NCBI GenBank assembly: GCA_036563615.1
Contig: DATCMB010000014.1
Location: 416,806 to 480,805, forward strand
Direction of reading: 5' to 3'
Source of the DNA: Candidatus Binatia bacterium
GTDB taxonomy: Bacteria > Desulfobacterota > Binatia > UBA12015
Length of the DNA stretch: 64,000 bases
Shown piece after piece: positions 1 through 9,100 of the stretch (position 1 is the stretch's first letter; each line of letters starts with the position of its first letter). Under the pieces are notes generated by a model, which worked only from the letters and a program-made list of their open reading frames with translations, searched no databases and had not been told where the DNA came from. The position numbers and the translations under genes were made by a program.

Positions 1-781
1 GCGTTACGAGCGCCACGTCGCAGCCCTGCCCGCGGCCGACCGACATGTTCGGGCGGTCGAGCACCACCGTCTGCTCGCGACCCGAGGGCGCGACGCGGCG
101 GAGCGAGATCCCGGACTCGACGCGCCTCGGCAAGATGACGGTCTGCTCGAGCGTGTCGTCCGGCGAGAAAACGCGCGTGACGTCGTCGCCCGAGGCGACG
201 GGCGGCGCTGCGCTCGCCCGGGGCTCGGCAGCGGGCGTCGGCGGCGTGGTCGCGGGCGCGGCGGGAGCGGCGGATGGAGCGGGAGCGGCGCCCGCCGCCT
301 CGGCGTCGCGCGGAGGCGCCCCTCCCGTGCTCGAGGCCGCGCTGGTCCCCGCTGCCGGAGCGGACGATGCCGCCCCGCCGGCCTCGGAGCCCGCAGGAGC
401 CTTCGCCGCGGACGCCGGTGGCGCGCCCGGCACGGCGCCGCCGATGCGCGGCGGCGCGACGCCGATCCGCGTGTGCTCTTCCTCGCCCTCGCCCGCGTCG
501 GCTCCCGACGCCGCAGGCGCGCTCGCGGACTCCGTCGAAGCGGGCGCTGCTGGCGGAGCGGCTGGAGCCGCTGGCGTCGCAGACCCCGCCGACGGCGCGC
601 GCGGCGGCGCGATCGGCGCGAACGTCGTGCGATCCTCGACCTCGGGCTCGCCCGCGGGAGCGGCGGCAGGCGGCGTGGGCGGCTGCGGAGCTGCGGGCGG
701 CGGCGCTACCGGCTTCGGCGCCGCGGGGGGCGCTCCCCCGATGCGCGTACGATCGGACGCGTCGTCCGAATCACCCGACAT
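1..781 (-). CDS. FHA-domain protein with long Ala/Pro-rich Thr-motif linker (partial)
   Basis: The protein runs off the left edge, leaving about 260 codons. An intact GAGGAGG ribosome binding site precedes the ATG at 781. Residues 1-230 are low-complexity Ala/Pro-rich sequence. Threonine motifs flanked by acidic residues recur in it: DRTRIG (T12), EDRTTF (T52), EHTRIG (T103), DDVTRV (T201), LEQTVI (T213) and REQTVV (T237). At about residue 236 a forkhead-associated fold begins, with the typical first strands around SVGRGQGCDVAL, and is cut by the window edge. FHA domains bind phosphothreonine peptides, and the linker threonines look like Ser/Thr-kinase sites, so self-binding or partner-binding is plausible (inference). 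It lies 18 bases downstream of the flavoprotein-FHA-ferredoxin gene and is probably co-transcribed with it. The missing C-terminus could hold another domain. Confidence 0.75.
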   Translation of the reverse strand, partial: MSGDSDDASDRTRIGGAPPAAPKPVAPPPAAPQPPTPPAAAPAGEPEVEDRTTFAPIAPPRAPSAGSATPAAPAAPPAAPASTESASAPAASGADAGEGEEEHTRIGVAPPRIGGAVPGAPPASAAKAPAGSEAGGAASSAPAAGTSAASSTGGAPPRDAEAAGAAPAPSAAPAAPATTPPTPAAEPRASAAPPVASGDDVTRVFSPDDTLEQTVILPRRVESGISLRRVAPSGREQTVVLDRPNMSVGRGQGCDVALVT

Positions 782-799
782 GCGACGGCTGCCTCCTCG

Positions 800-3226
800 T
801 CATTCCGGCATCTTGAGCTTGACGGGTCCCTTCACCTTCGCCAGGCAAGCGAGACGATACTTCATGGGATCCGGCTCGAGAAAGGCCTTGTTCTCGATGG
901 TGTTCATCTCCGGCGAGCCCGCGTCCGGCGGAACGAAGTTCTCCGCACCCTCGACGATCTCGACTGCGCACAGGCCGCACAACCCGACCTTGCACTCCCA
1001 GCCGAGCGGCTCGTCCATGTGCTCGGCGGGCTCGCCGCTCTTGGTGAGCTTGCAGTCCGGGAAGCGCGCCTTGATGCTCTTGAAGTAGGCGTGCAGCAGG
1101 TCCTCGCTTGCGCTCGCGCCGAACGTCGTCGGGAACTCGGCGTGCTCGATCACGACGGCGAAGCCGTCGCCTGGCGCGACCGCCGCGGCGGGCGCGGCCG
1201 CCGCAGCAGCCGCCGGCTCGGCCGCAGCTGCCGGCTCGACTGCCGCCGCCGCAGGCGCTTCCGCGGCGGACGGCGCCGCCGCAACCGTCGTCAGCGGCTC
1301 CGTCTCGGGCGGCGCGGGCGGCGGCGGCGCGGGCGGCGTGTCGACCACGACGTCGCTCTCGCCGAGCTTCGCCACGCGCTCGACGACCTCGAAGCGCAGA
1401 CGCTTGCTCGCGACGCGGAACTCGTCGCCGCTCGAGAGCGCGACCGGCGAGGTGACCCTGACGTAGGTGCCGTTCGTGCTACCGAGGTCGAAGACCGCGA
1501 GCGCCGCCCCCTCCGGACGGATCTGCGCGTGGCGGCGCGACAGGCTCTTGTCGCTCGGATCGAGCGTCACCTCCGAGCGCCGTCCGACGAACACGCCGCG
1601 CTCGCCGATCGGGAACGTCGCCCGGTAGACGCCGTCCTGGTCGTAGTGCAGCAGCGTCCAGGTGCCGTCCTGACGGCCGACGACGAGGATCTGCGAGCCG
1701 ATCCAGATGGCGTCGTCCTCGGCGACCGGCAGGCCCTTCACGCCCTGCGCGCGCAGCCAGACGCCGGAGCCCGCGCCGCTGTCCTCGAGGAAGTAGTGCT
1801 CGCCGCGCTTGGCGACGGTCGCGTGGTGGTCGGCCATGTAGACGTCGTCGGGGAACGCGAGGTCCGCGCCGTGGCGCCCGATCGACACCGTGTCCTTGGT
1901 TGCCGGGAAGGTCTCCTCGATCGTGCCGTCGGGCTGCAGGAGAACGAGCTGGGCGCCCTGCTGTTCCGGTCGCGCGTCCGCCGGCTCGCTCGGCATCGGC
2001 GGCACGACGGTCGCGACCGGCGCCGCCTCGACCGTCGGCGCGTGCTTGCCGAGCTGGCTCGCGATCAGGTTCACGACCTCGACCGCCTCGACCATCGCAG
2101 CCTTGATGTTGCGCTTGATGGTCACCTGCTCGTAGGTGCTCGCGTCGTTGAAGTCCGTGCAGCGCAGGTACTTCGGGCCGCGCGCGTCGCCGACCAGGTA
2201 GACGCGCGGCAGCGACGTCTGACCCGCGTGGTCGACGAGCATCAGCGGTCGGCCGTTGACCATCGGGATCTTGATGCCGCAGGCCTGCAGCAGGCGGATC
2301 GGCAGGTCCTCGCCGATGCAGGCGACCACCATGTGCTTCGGGAACTCGAGGTGCACCGTCTCGGTGGGACGCTTGTCCGCCGTCTTCCGGTCGATCCGCA
2401 CCGAAAGATATTCTTGCTTGTCAGGCCCCGTCACCACCGCGACCGGCTCGGACAACGGAAGGTAGCGGATGTTGCCGTTCCCGATGTAGGCGTCGAAGAA
2501 CACCTCGCTGAGCGCCTTCGACACCTTGGGCATGCGGTCGCCGCGGTACGACCAGTACACCGGGGTGTCGTCCTCGGCCGCGACCTTCGCGTTCGAGATC
2601 GCGATCACCGCCTCCGCCGCCGACGTGCCGCCGCCGATCACCAGGGCCGGACCGCCGACGTAGCTCTTCGGGTCGTCCAGCCGGAAGGCGAGCCCTTCGG
2701 TGTTGCCGGGGATGTCGAAGCGTCGCGGCACGCCGGCGCCGATCGCGAGGATGACGTTGCGCGCGCGGTAGACCATCTCCTTGCCGGCGCGATGGCTCCA
2801 CAGCTTGACGTCCCAGACGTCGTCCGGGCCGAGCGAGAGACCGGTGAACTCGGCGCCGATGCGCGCCGCGATGCCGTACTCCTTGTATTTCGCCTTCCAC
2901 TGGGCGACCATCTCGTCCTTGTCGAGGTCGCCGAAGTGCAGCGAGTTGAGCATCGGGCCGCCGACGGGAAATTGAAGCTTGTCGCCGCCGCCGTAGCCCG
3001 GCTTGATGAGCTTCTCCTTCGGGTAGTCGCGGATGCGCTTCATCAGGTCGTCGTAGTCCGTGACGAGACACGACAAACCAAACTCCTTGGCGCGCACCGC
3101 CGCCGCCGTGCCGGCCGGGCCGCCACCCGCGATGAAGATGTCGAGGACGTCCGGCAGGCTCGTCGGCTGCTGGACCTTCAGCGTCCCGTAGGTGGTGTAG
3201 TCGGACTCTACGATCTTGTCTGCCAT
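800..3226 (-). CDS. NAD(P)/FAD oxidoreductase - tandem FHA - [2Fe-2S] ferredoxin fusion
   Basis: The product is 808 residues. Residues 25-390 form a two-dinucleotide-fold flavoprotein of the thioredoxin-reductase/YpdA type. GGGPAG at 34-39 is the FAD site, GGGTSAAE at 198-205 the NAD(P) site, and VYLVGDARG near 342-350 the second FAD contact. Two FHA domains follow. FHA1 (about 446-515) starts VSIGRHGADL. FHA2 (about 545-612) has the full GR, SRRH and GSTNGT signature. An Ala/Pro linker (630-688) leads to a plant-type ferredoxin with cysteines 745, 750, 753 and 794 (CX4CX2C...C). The likely role is NAD(P)H-driven electron delivery through the ferredoxin, with the FHA pair docking a phosphoprotein (inference). 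The ATG at 3226 was chosen because the flavoprotein homology begins soon after it; a longer TTG-started form adds only a basic tail. The gene is preceded by the PEDS1-like desaturase gene and followed closely by another FHA gene. Confidence 0.85.
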   Translation of the reverse strand: MADKIVESDYTTYGTLKVQQPTSLPDVLDIFIAGGGPAGTAAAVRAKEFGLSCLVTDYDDLMKRIRDYPKEKLIKPGYGGGDKLQFPVGGPMLNSLHFGDLDKDEMVAQWKAKYKEYGIAARIGAEFTGLSLGPDDVWDVKLWSHRAGKEMVYRARNVILAIGAGVPRRFDIPGNTEGLAFRLDDPKSYVGGPALVIGGGTSAAEAVIAISNAKVAAEDDTPVYWSYRGDRMPKVSKALSEVFFDAYIGNGNIRYLPLSEPVAVVTGPDKQEYLSVRIDRKTADKRPTETVHLEFPKHMVVACIGEDLPIRLLQACGIKIPMVNGRPLMLVDHAGQTSLPRVYLVGDARGPKYLRCTDFNDASTYEQVTIKRNIKAAMVEAVEVVNLIASQLGKHAPTVEAAPVATVVPPMPSEPADARPEQQGAQLVLLQPDGTIEETFPATKDTVSIGRHGADLAFPDDVYMADHHATVAKRGEHYFLEDSGAGSGVWLRAQGVKGLPVAEDDAIWIGSQILVVGRQDGTWTLLHYDQDGVYRATFPIGERGVFVGRRSEVTLDPSDKSLSRRHAQIRPEGAALAVFDLGSTNGTYVRVTSPVALSSGDEFRVASKRLRFEVVERVAKLGESDVVVDTPPAPPPPAPPETEPLTTVAAAPSAAEAPAAAAVEPAAAAEPAAAAAAAPAAAVAPGDGFAVVIEHAEFPTTFGASASEDLLHAYFKSIKARFPDCKLTKSGEPAEHMDEPLGWECKVGLCGLCAVEIVEGAENFVPPDAGSPEMNTIENKAFLEPDPMKYRLACLAKVKGPVKLKMPE

Positions 3227-3394
3227 GGGGACACCAGCACCTCGTCGGCCGTGGCTGGTCGGGGACGGTAACCCTTTTCGACTTCCGCGCGCTTTGTCAA
3301 CGACCAAACTCCGCGGCGCGCCGAACGAAGCTCGAGACGCTCGCCGACGCCGCGCACGACGGACGCGACGGGGAAACCGCGGCCGAAGAGCGCG

Positions 3395-4120
3395 TCAGCC
3401 GCGGTAGACCCGCAGCCGCAGCACGTGCTCGGCGAACCACTCGGCACGCGCCCAGAAGCGCAGCCGCGCGAGCGGCGCGTTCATCCAGCCGACCGTGATG
3501 CAGTAGTTCGCGTCGTGCGGTGGCGCATGGTGGATGGCGTGATGCTCGGGGGAAAGGACGAGGCGTCGTGCCTGCAGCCAGCGCACGAGCGGCGGCGGCT
3601 CGGGATCGTGCGCCCACTTATGCAGCTGATTCGTGACCAGCGTGAAGGACGCCGTGCAGGTGAGGAGCGCGGTGAAGAGAAGCTGCCCGGGGTGCTGCAG
3701 GTCGAGGCGCAGGAGGCTCACGCCGAAGAGCGGCAGGATGGTCGCGAGGCAGGTATTGCCGTTGGTCTCGACGAAGTCGTGGGTGGTGATCGCCTCCGGC
3801 GTCTCGTGGTGCTCGCGGAACGGGGCGACGAAGCGCGGCCCGAAGAACGGCGTGTCGACGGTGCCGAAGCGGTCGAAGAGCCAGTGCACCACGCCGCTCG
3901 CGAGGTCCGCCGCGAGATAGCCCACCGTAACGGTGAGCAGCACGGCGAGCGCGAGCCAGCGCTCCTCGGCGCTCGCGCCCGCGGCGAAGCCTTCGGCGAC
4001 GGCGCTCGCCAGACGCCGCGCGAGCGCGCACACCAGCCCGAACGCGACGATCAGCCCCACCACCTCGAGCGGCCGGTGGAGCGCTGCGGTGTCCTGCTGC
4101 GGCGAGGCTTCAGCGCGCAT
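3395..4120 (-). CDS. carF: CarF/PEDS1 (TMEM189/Kua)-family desaturase, likely plasmanylethanolamine desaturase
   Basis: This is a 241-residue membrane protein of the family that introduces the vinyl-ether double bond of plasmalogens. The family is known as CarF in myxobacteria and PEDS1 in animals. The characteristic histidines are all visible: H79 in VVHW, H104-H105 in REHHE, H114 in THDF, H167 and H171 in HKWAH, H193-H194 and H197-H198 in EHHAIHH, and H202. They are expected to bind a di-iron centre. Hydrophobic segments lie at about 17-36, 56-78 and 145-165. These enzymes need an external electron donor. The next gene downstream encodes a flavoprotein-ferredoxin fusion, which is an obvious candidate (inference). 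The start lies 23 bases after the preceding lipoprotein gene, so an operon is likely. Confidence 0.85.
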   Translation of the reverse strand: MRAEASPQQDTAALHRPLEVVGLIVAFGLVCALARRLASAVAEGFAAGASAEERWLALAVLLTVTVGYLAADLASGVVHWLFDRFGTVDTPFFGPRFVAPFREHHETPEAITTHDFVETNGNTCLATILPLFGVSLLRLDLQHPGQLLFTALLTCTASFTLVTNQLHKWAHDPEPPPLVRWLQARRLVLSPEHHAIHHAPPHDANYCITVGWMNAPLARLRFWARAEWFAEHVLRLRVYRG

Positions 4121-4143
4121 TGCAGGAGTCGGACTCTATCACC

Positions 4144-6090
4144 TCATTCGTCGGGCCGGCGGTTGAACTTCAGGTACGGCAGCCGCGCGCCACGCAGGAC
4201 GATCTGGTCCGCACGGATCTGCGCGGGCGGCTCGAAGCCCGCCGTGCCGGCGAAGGTGACGAGGTCGTCCTGCTCGACGCCGTCGCCGCTGATCCCGAGC
4301 CCGCCGACGAGCACGCCGTCGCGATAGAGCGGCGCGCTGCCCGGGAAGAACACGATGCCGTTCTGCCGACCGTTCGCCGGCTGACGACCGTTCGTGCACG
4401 GGTTCAGCACGTCGTTGAGGAACACGGTGCGGAACGGACCCGGATCCGTGCCGTCGATGCCCGACGGGTAGATCGGCTGCGCGCCGAACGAGAGCGTGCG
4501 GTTGGTGATCGCGGTGCCGGGCGGGAACGCCTGGCCGAACACGAGGCCGAAGCCCGGGCTGTCGAGCGCGTCGAGCGGGTCGATCGTCGGGCTCGAGAAC
4601 CAGATCACGTTGCGCGACTTGGCGACCGCGACGTCGATCGAGAACACGGTGGCGTCGTCCTGCCGGAAGAGCGCGAGCAGCGTGCCGTCGAGATCGGAGA
4701 TCGCGATGATGAAGCGCGCGCGCGCCTCGAGCGGCAGGCGGATCGCGGCGCGCGTGATGTTCGCCTGATCCAGCGTCTCCTGCACGATCGCCTCGACCTC
4801 GGCCTGGCTGAGCGGTCGCGGTCCGCCCGGGATCTGCCTGCCGCCGCGCGGGCCGATGAGATACCCCGATGGCACCGGCGTGCCGGTCGCCGTCGGCTCG
4901 ACCAAGAAGTCGACGATGCCGCTGCCACCGCCGACCGGACCCGGCAGCGTCGGGTCGTCGGCGACGAACGGCAGCTCGATGCCGTCGAGGAAGATCACGC
5001 CGGGCTCGGGCAGGTTGAGCGTCGCGAGCGACAGCGGCAACGCGGTGAGGCAGGTCGAGCCGGGGACGTCCGCGCAGCAGGCCGGCTTCGGCACCGACGG
5101 ATCCTGGCAGACGTTCACGAGCCCGCGCGGCCGGATCCGCGGATCGACCGAGTTCACGTCGCCCGCGAAGGCGCGCGCCGCGAACTCCGCTTGATCGAAG
5201 ACGTCGCTCGACGTCGCGAGACGGAGGAAGCGGTCGGGCGGGAAGGTCCCGTTCGCGAAGTCGTCGGTCAGGTCCTGCGACGCCGACGGGTCGGGCATGA
5301 ACGGCGTACTGCGCAGCGCGACGCCGATGCCGCCCGCGTGGCGGAAGCTCCCCGCCGCCGGGTCGATCTTGAAGATCGGCACGCCGCCCGGAACGGTCGC
5401 GATGCCGTTCGTGCAGCCGAGGTGATCCGCGGGGCCGTCGCCGTTGCGGCACTCGAGCGGCGCCTCGCCCGACTGCACGCGCAGGAACGAAGCGAGGTTG
5501 CGCGCCCGCGGCACGAGCTGACCCGGGTTGAAGTCGCCGCCGTCGGCGAAGGCCGCGTCGAAGCTGCAGCCGCGGTTCGTGTTCTCGATGCCGAACAGCG
5601 CCGCGGCGCCCGTGTTGCGGATGTCGGGCGGGAAGTGGATGCCGCTGATGTAGCGCACCGTGCGCGACGAGAGCGGGCTCTGGTCGGCGCTGAAGAACGA
5701 GCCCGTGCGCGCGAGCTGGATCGCGAGGTTCACCACCCGGCAGTCGGGCGGTGTGGTCGCGGGGTCGAACGGGTAGACCGAGCCCGCGCAGCGGTCGGGC
5801 GCGTCGAGCTGGAACGTGAGGCCGACGCCGAGGATGTTGCCCTCGCGGTCGGTCACGGCGATCGCCATCTCCGCAGGGATCGAGCGCGCGGCGCTCTCCA
5901 TGATGCCGCGGACGTCGCTCGGATCGAGCTGCGGCGCCGGGCCCACGACCGGCGGCCTGGTCGGCTGCTGCGGCGCGCCGCCGCCTCCCCCACCGCCGCC
6001 GCCACCGCACGCCGCGAGGGCAGCCGCGACGAGCGTTGCGAGCCCCATCTGCCAGCGACCGCCGCGCGCGGCCCGCTTGCGCTTCGACAT
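4144..6090 (-). CDS. Lipoprotein with two GlcG/HbpS-like (DUF336) halves
   Basis: The product is 648 residues. An N-terminal signal ends in a lipobox with Cys28, followed by an unusual run of about ten glycines, so it is probably anchored in the envelope. The N-terminal part (about 57-95) contains an IAVTDREGNILGVG stretch typical of the haem-binding GlcG/HbpS fold. A second, complete copy occupies about 420-630, including RFIIAISDLDG and, near the end, the GIVFFPGSAPLYRDG strand region. Several cysteines lie between the halves. GlcG/HbpS-like proteins bind haem or act as redox sensors. Whether this one binds haem cannot be told from sequence alone. It sits directly downstream of the multihaem cytochrome gene, which fits a haem or redox role. 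An AAGGAAA ribosome binding site precedes the ATG. Confidence 0.75.
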   Translation of the reverse strand: MSKRKRAARGGRWQMGLATLVAAALAACGGGGGGGGGGAPQQPTRPPVVGPAPQLDPSDVRGIMESAARSIPAEMAIAVTDREGNILGVGLTFQLDAPDRCAGSVYPFDPATTPPDCRVVNLAIQLARTGSFFSADQSPLSSRTVRYISGIHFPPDIRNTGAAALFGIENTNRGCSFDAAFADGGDFNPGQLVPRARNLASFLRVQSGEAPLECRNGDGPADHLGCTNGIATVPGGVPIFKIDPAAGSFRHAGGIGVALRSTPFMPDPSASQDLTDDFANGTFPPDRFLRLATSSDVFDQAEFAARAFAGDVNSVDPRIRPRGLVNVCQDPSVPKPACCADVPGSTCLTALPLSLATLNLPEPGVIFLDGIELPFVADDPTLPGPVGGGSGIVDFLVEPTATGTPVPSGYLIGPRGGRQIPGGPRPLSQAEVEAIVQETLDQANITRAAIRLPLEARARFIIAISDLDGTLLALFRQDDATVFSIDVAVAKSRNVIWFSSPTIDPLDALDSPGFGLVFGQAFPPGTAITNRTLSFGAQPIYPSGIDGTDPGPFRTVFLNDVLNPCTNGRQPANGRQNGIVFFPGSAPLYRDGVLVGGLGISGDGVEQDDLVTFAGTAGFEPPAQIRADQIVLRGARLPYLKFNRRPDE

Positions 6091-6150
6091 CGTTCCCGTT
6101 TCCTTTTCCGCGCTGCGAATCCTAGTCTTTACACCGCTCGCCGGCGTCGC

Positions 6151-9100
6151 TCACTCGCGACCGGGCAGCAGACGCTCGGGCTCGGGCGCGAGCGGCTGCA
6201 CCACCGGACCACCCTCGACCTGTCCGGGCGGCGGCTCGTACGGCCGCACGAACGGCAGCGGCTTGCCGGGCCGCGTGTCGGACACCGTGTAGACCTGGCC
6301 GTCGCGGATGAAGAGCCGCTCCATCTCCTCGCGGGTGAACGGCCGCGACCCGAGACGGCCGAACACGCTCACCTGATTGCCGCTCTCGTCGACCGCGCGG
6401 TCGCGGTCCATGCCCTTCGAGAGCGCGATCGCCGGACCGGACGTCGGGTAGGTCGCGATGAGCTCCGGCGTCGGGATCGGGCTGAAGCCCTGCGCGCCCG
6501 GCGTCGAGCCGGCCGAGATGAGCTGGATCACGCGCAGGCCGTTGCGCCCGTCGGCGACGAAGGCGAACACGCTGTTGTACGCCGACGCGATGCGCACCGC
6601 GTGCGTGTCGTTGAGCAGGCCGTCGGCCGAGTACATCTGCCAGAGCTTCGGCTGCTCGGGACGCTCGACGTCGACGATCGCGATGCCCTGGCTGCCCGCC
6701 GCGACGTACGCGTACGTGCGCGCGACGTAGACGTCCTTCGCCTCCGCGATCGGCAAGCTCGCGACGAGCTTCGCGCGATCCGGCCAGGTGACGTCGAGCA
6801 CCTTGAGCCCTTCCGCGTCGGTCACGAACGCGTAGCGGAACTGGATCGTGATCGACGTCGGATCGATCAGGTCCGGCGCGCCGACCTGCGTCGCGACCGA
6901 GGGCGCGAGCGGATCGCTGATGTCGAGCACGACGAGGCCGCGCTTGCACAGCACGTAGGCCCAGTCGCCGGCGATGGTGACGAAGATCGCGCCGTCGAGC
7001 ACGCCGTCCGGATTGAAGGTCGCGACGCGCTCGACGAAGTTGTTCATCGGATCGCCGTCGCCGAGATTGGTGACGTCGACCACCACCAGACCTTCGTAGA
7101 GGTCGCTCACGAAGGCGTAGCGGTAGATCGGGTTCCAGGGCTGCTCCTGGTTCGCCGGGTTCTGCCGCCGGGTCGGATCGATCGGCATGTTGGTCGGCAG
7201 CGCGACCGAGGTCGCGTACTCCGTGTCGACGTAGGCGCGCTGGCCGAGCGGCGACACCGGCGCCGTGACGATGCGCTCCGAACGTCCCTTGTTGTCGATG
7301 TTCGCGACGTCGAAGATGCGCAGCCCGCCCGGACCGTTCGCGGTGTAGAGGTACTCGCCGCGCAGCTGCAGGCTACGCACGTCGGTCGCGCCGTGGCCGT
7401 AGGCCTCGGTGAGCTCGCGGTCGTTCGCCAGGTGCTCGGCGTAGCGCTCGGGGTACGCGAGGCGGTGCAGGTTGCTGCCGATCACCGCCTGCGGCTCGTC
7501 CCACTCGCTCACCGCGACCGCCTCGATGCCGTCCTCGCCGAGCCCGACCCAGACGAAGCGGCCCATGAAGTTCACGAAGTTCGTGCCGAGCGTCAGCACC
7601 TGCGCGAGCCACGCGTTGTTGTCGCCCTCGGCGGAGACGTGGCAGCTCGTGCAGCGCTGCGCCTCCTTGGTGCGCGCGGTGTGGCCGAAGTGCGTGTTGA
7701 ACGCCTGGCTCGAGTAGCCCTCCGCCGAGACCGGCGCCTGCTGGATGTAGAGACGCTCGCGGTTGAGGTTGGTCGTCGAGATGAGCAGCGCGCTGCTCGA
7801 GCGAACCGGCGCGATGCGGTGACCCTTCACCGTCGCGTGCTTGCCGAGCATGAACACGTCGTAGCGCACCACCTGGGCGTTGTAGGAGGTCCAGTTGCGG
7901 AACTCCCCGCCCTCGAAGTGCTGCATGTCCTTCTTCCAGTTCGCCTCCTGCGGCAGGTGGCAGCCGAAGCAGGACGTGACCCAGGCGGTGTGGCACGTGT
8001 AGCAGAACATGTTGTCGTCGCTGTGCGCGAGCTCGCCCGTGCTGTCGGGCAGCGAGCCCCAGGTCTTGCCGTCGCGACGCAACGTCTTCGCGATCGCCGA
8101 GCGCTCGTTGTAGTGCGGCGACGCCGGATCGATGGTGTCGATCACCTGGTCGACCTCCCACGACAGGTTCGGGTCGACCATCGAGCGCTGGATCAGCGTG
8201 TCGCCGACCCACTCGAAGCGACGCTCGCCCCACGGCGTACGGCCGGCGAGCAGGTCGTGACCGCCCGGTGGTGCTGCGGGATTGGTCGTGCGCAGCTTGG
8301 CGCGTCCGTTGATCGTGCCGTGGCAGTCCTGGCAGGCGATCTCCACCGCCTCGGGGAACGCGCCGTAGATCTTGCCGTTGCCGTGCGAGTCCTGCTCGAA
8401 GTGGCAGTCGACGCAGTGCATGCCCTTCTCGGCGTGGATGTCCTTGAGGTGGACCGCCTTGTCGAGCTTCTTCGGATCGTCCCACGGGATGATCCGATCT
8501 TCCGCGTCGAGCAAATTGCCCTTGCGGTCCTGCTTGTAGACCGCGCGCATGATCCAGCCGTGGCCGTGGTAGTCGGCGAACTTGGTGTCCTTGGTCGGGA
8601 GCCGGCTCGACTCGGCGAGGAAGTCGAAGTCCTGCCACAGCCCGCGCGGGCTCGGACCCTCGGGATTCGACAGCAGCGCCTGACGCATCGGCTCGGCGCG
8701 CGTGTTGTTGAACGGCCACGGCTCGTCGGTGACCGGGTAGAGCTGCTCCTTCGGCCACATCAGGTCGCCGTCGGTCTCGTAGTCCCACCACTGGTAGCCG
8801 AGGTAGGTGTTCACGAACGCGTTCGGCTGGTGCATGTGGCAGACCATGCACTGGCTCGTCGGGATCGCCTTGGTCAGCCGGTGCTGGATCGGGTGCCCGG
8901 GCTCGTCGCGCGGGATCGTCGGGTCGTTGCCCGCGTAGAAGCCGAGGTTGCCGAACTTCGCGTACGGGCCCGACGCGGTGACCTCGCGGTCGTTCGCGTA
9001 CACCACGTGGCACGCCGTGCAGCCGCTCGAGCGGTAGTCGCCCGGATGGTCGTTCGTGCCGAGGAAGGACAGCATCGGGTCGTTGAGGCGCGTCTTGTGG

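Noticed and set aside
473..3271. Plus-strand open frame of 932 codons opposite the FHA fusion
   Set aside because: Arg-rich, no signal or domain. The minus strand has clear FAD, FHA and ferredoxin motifs.
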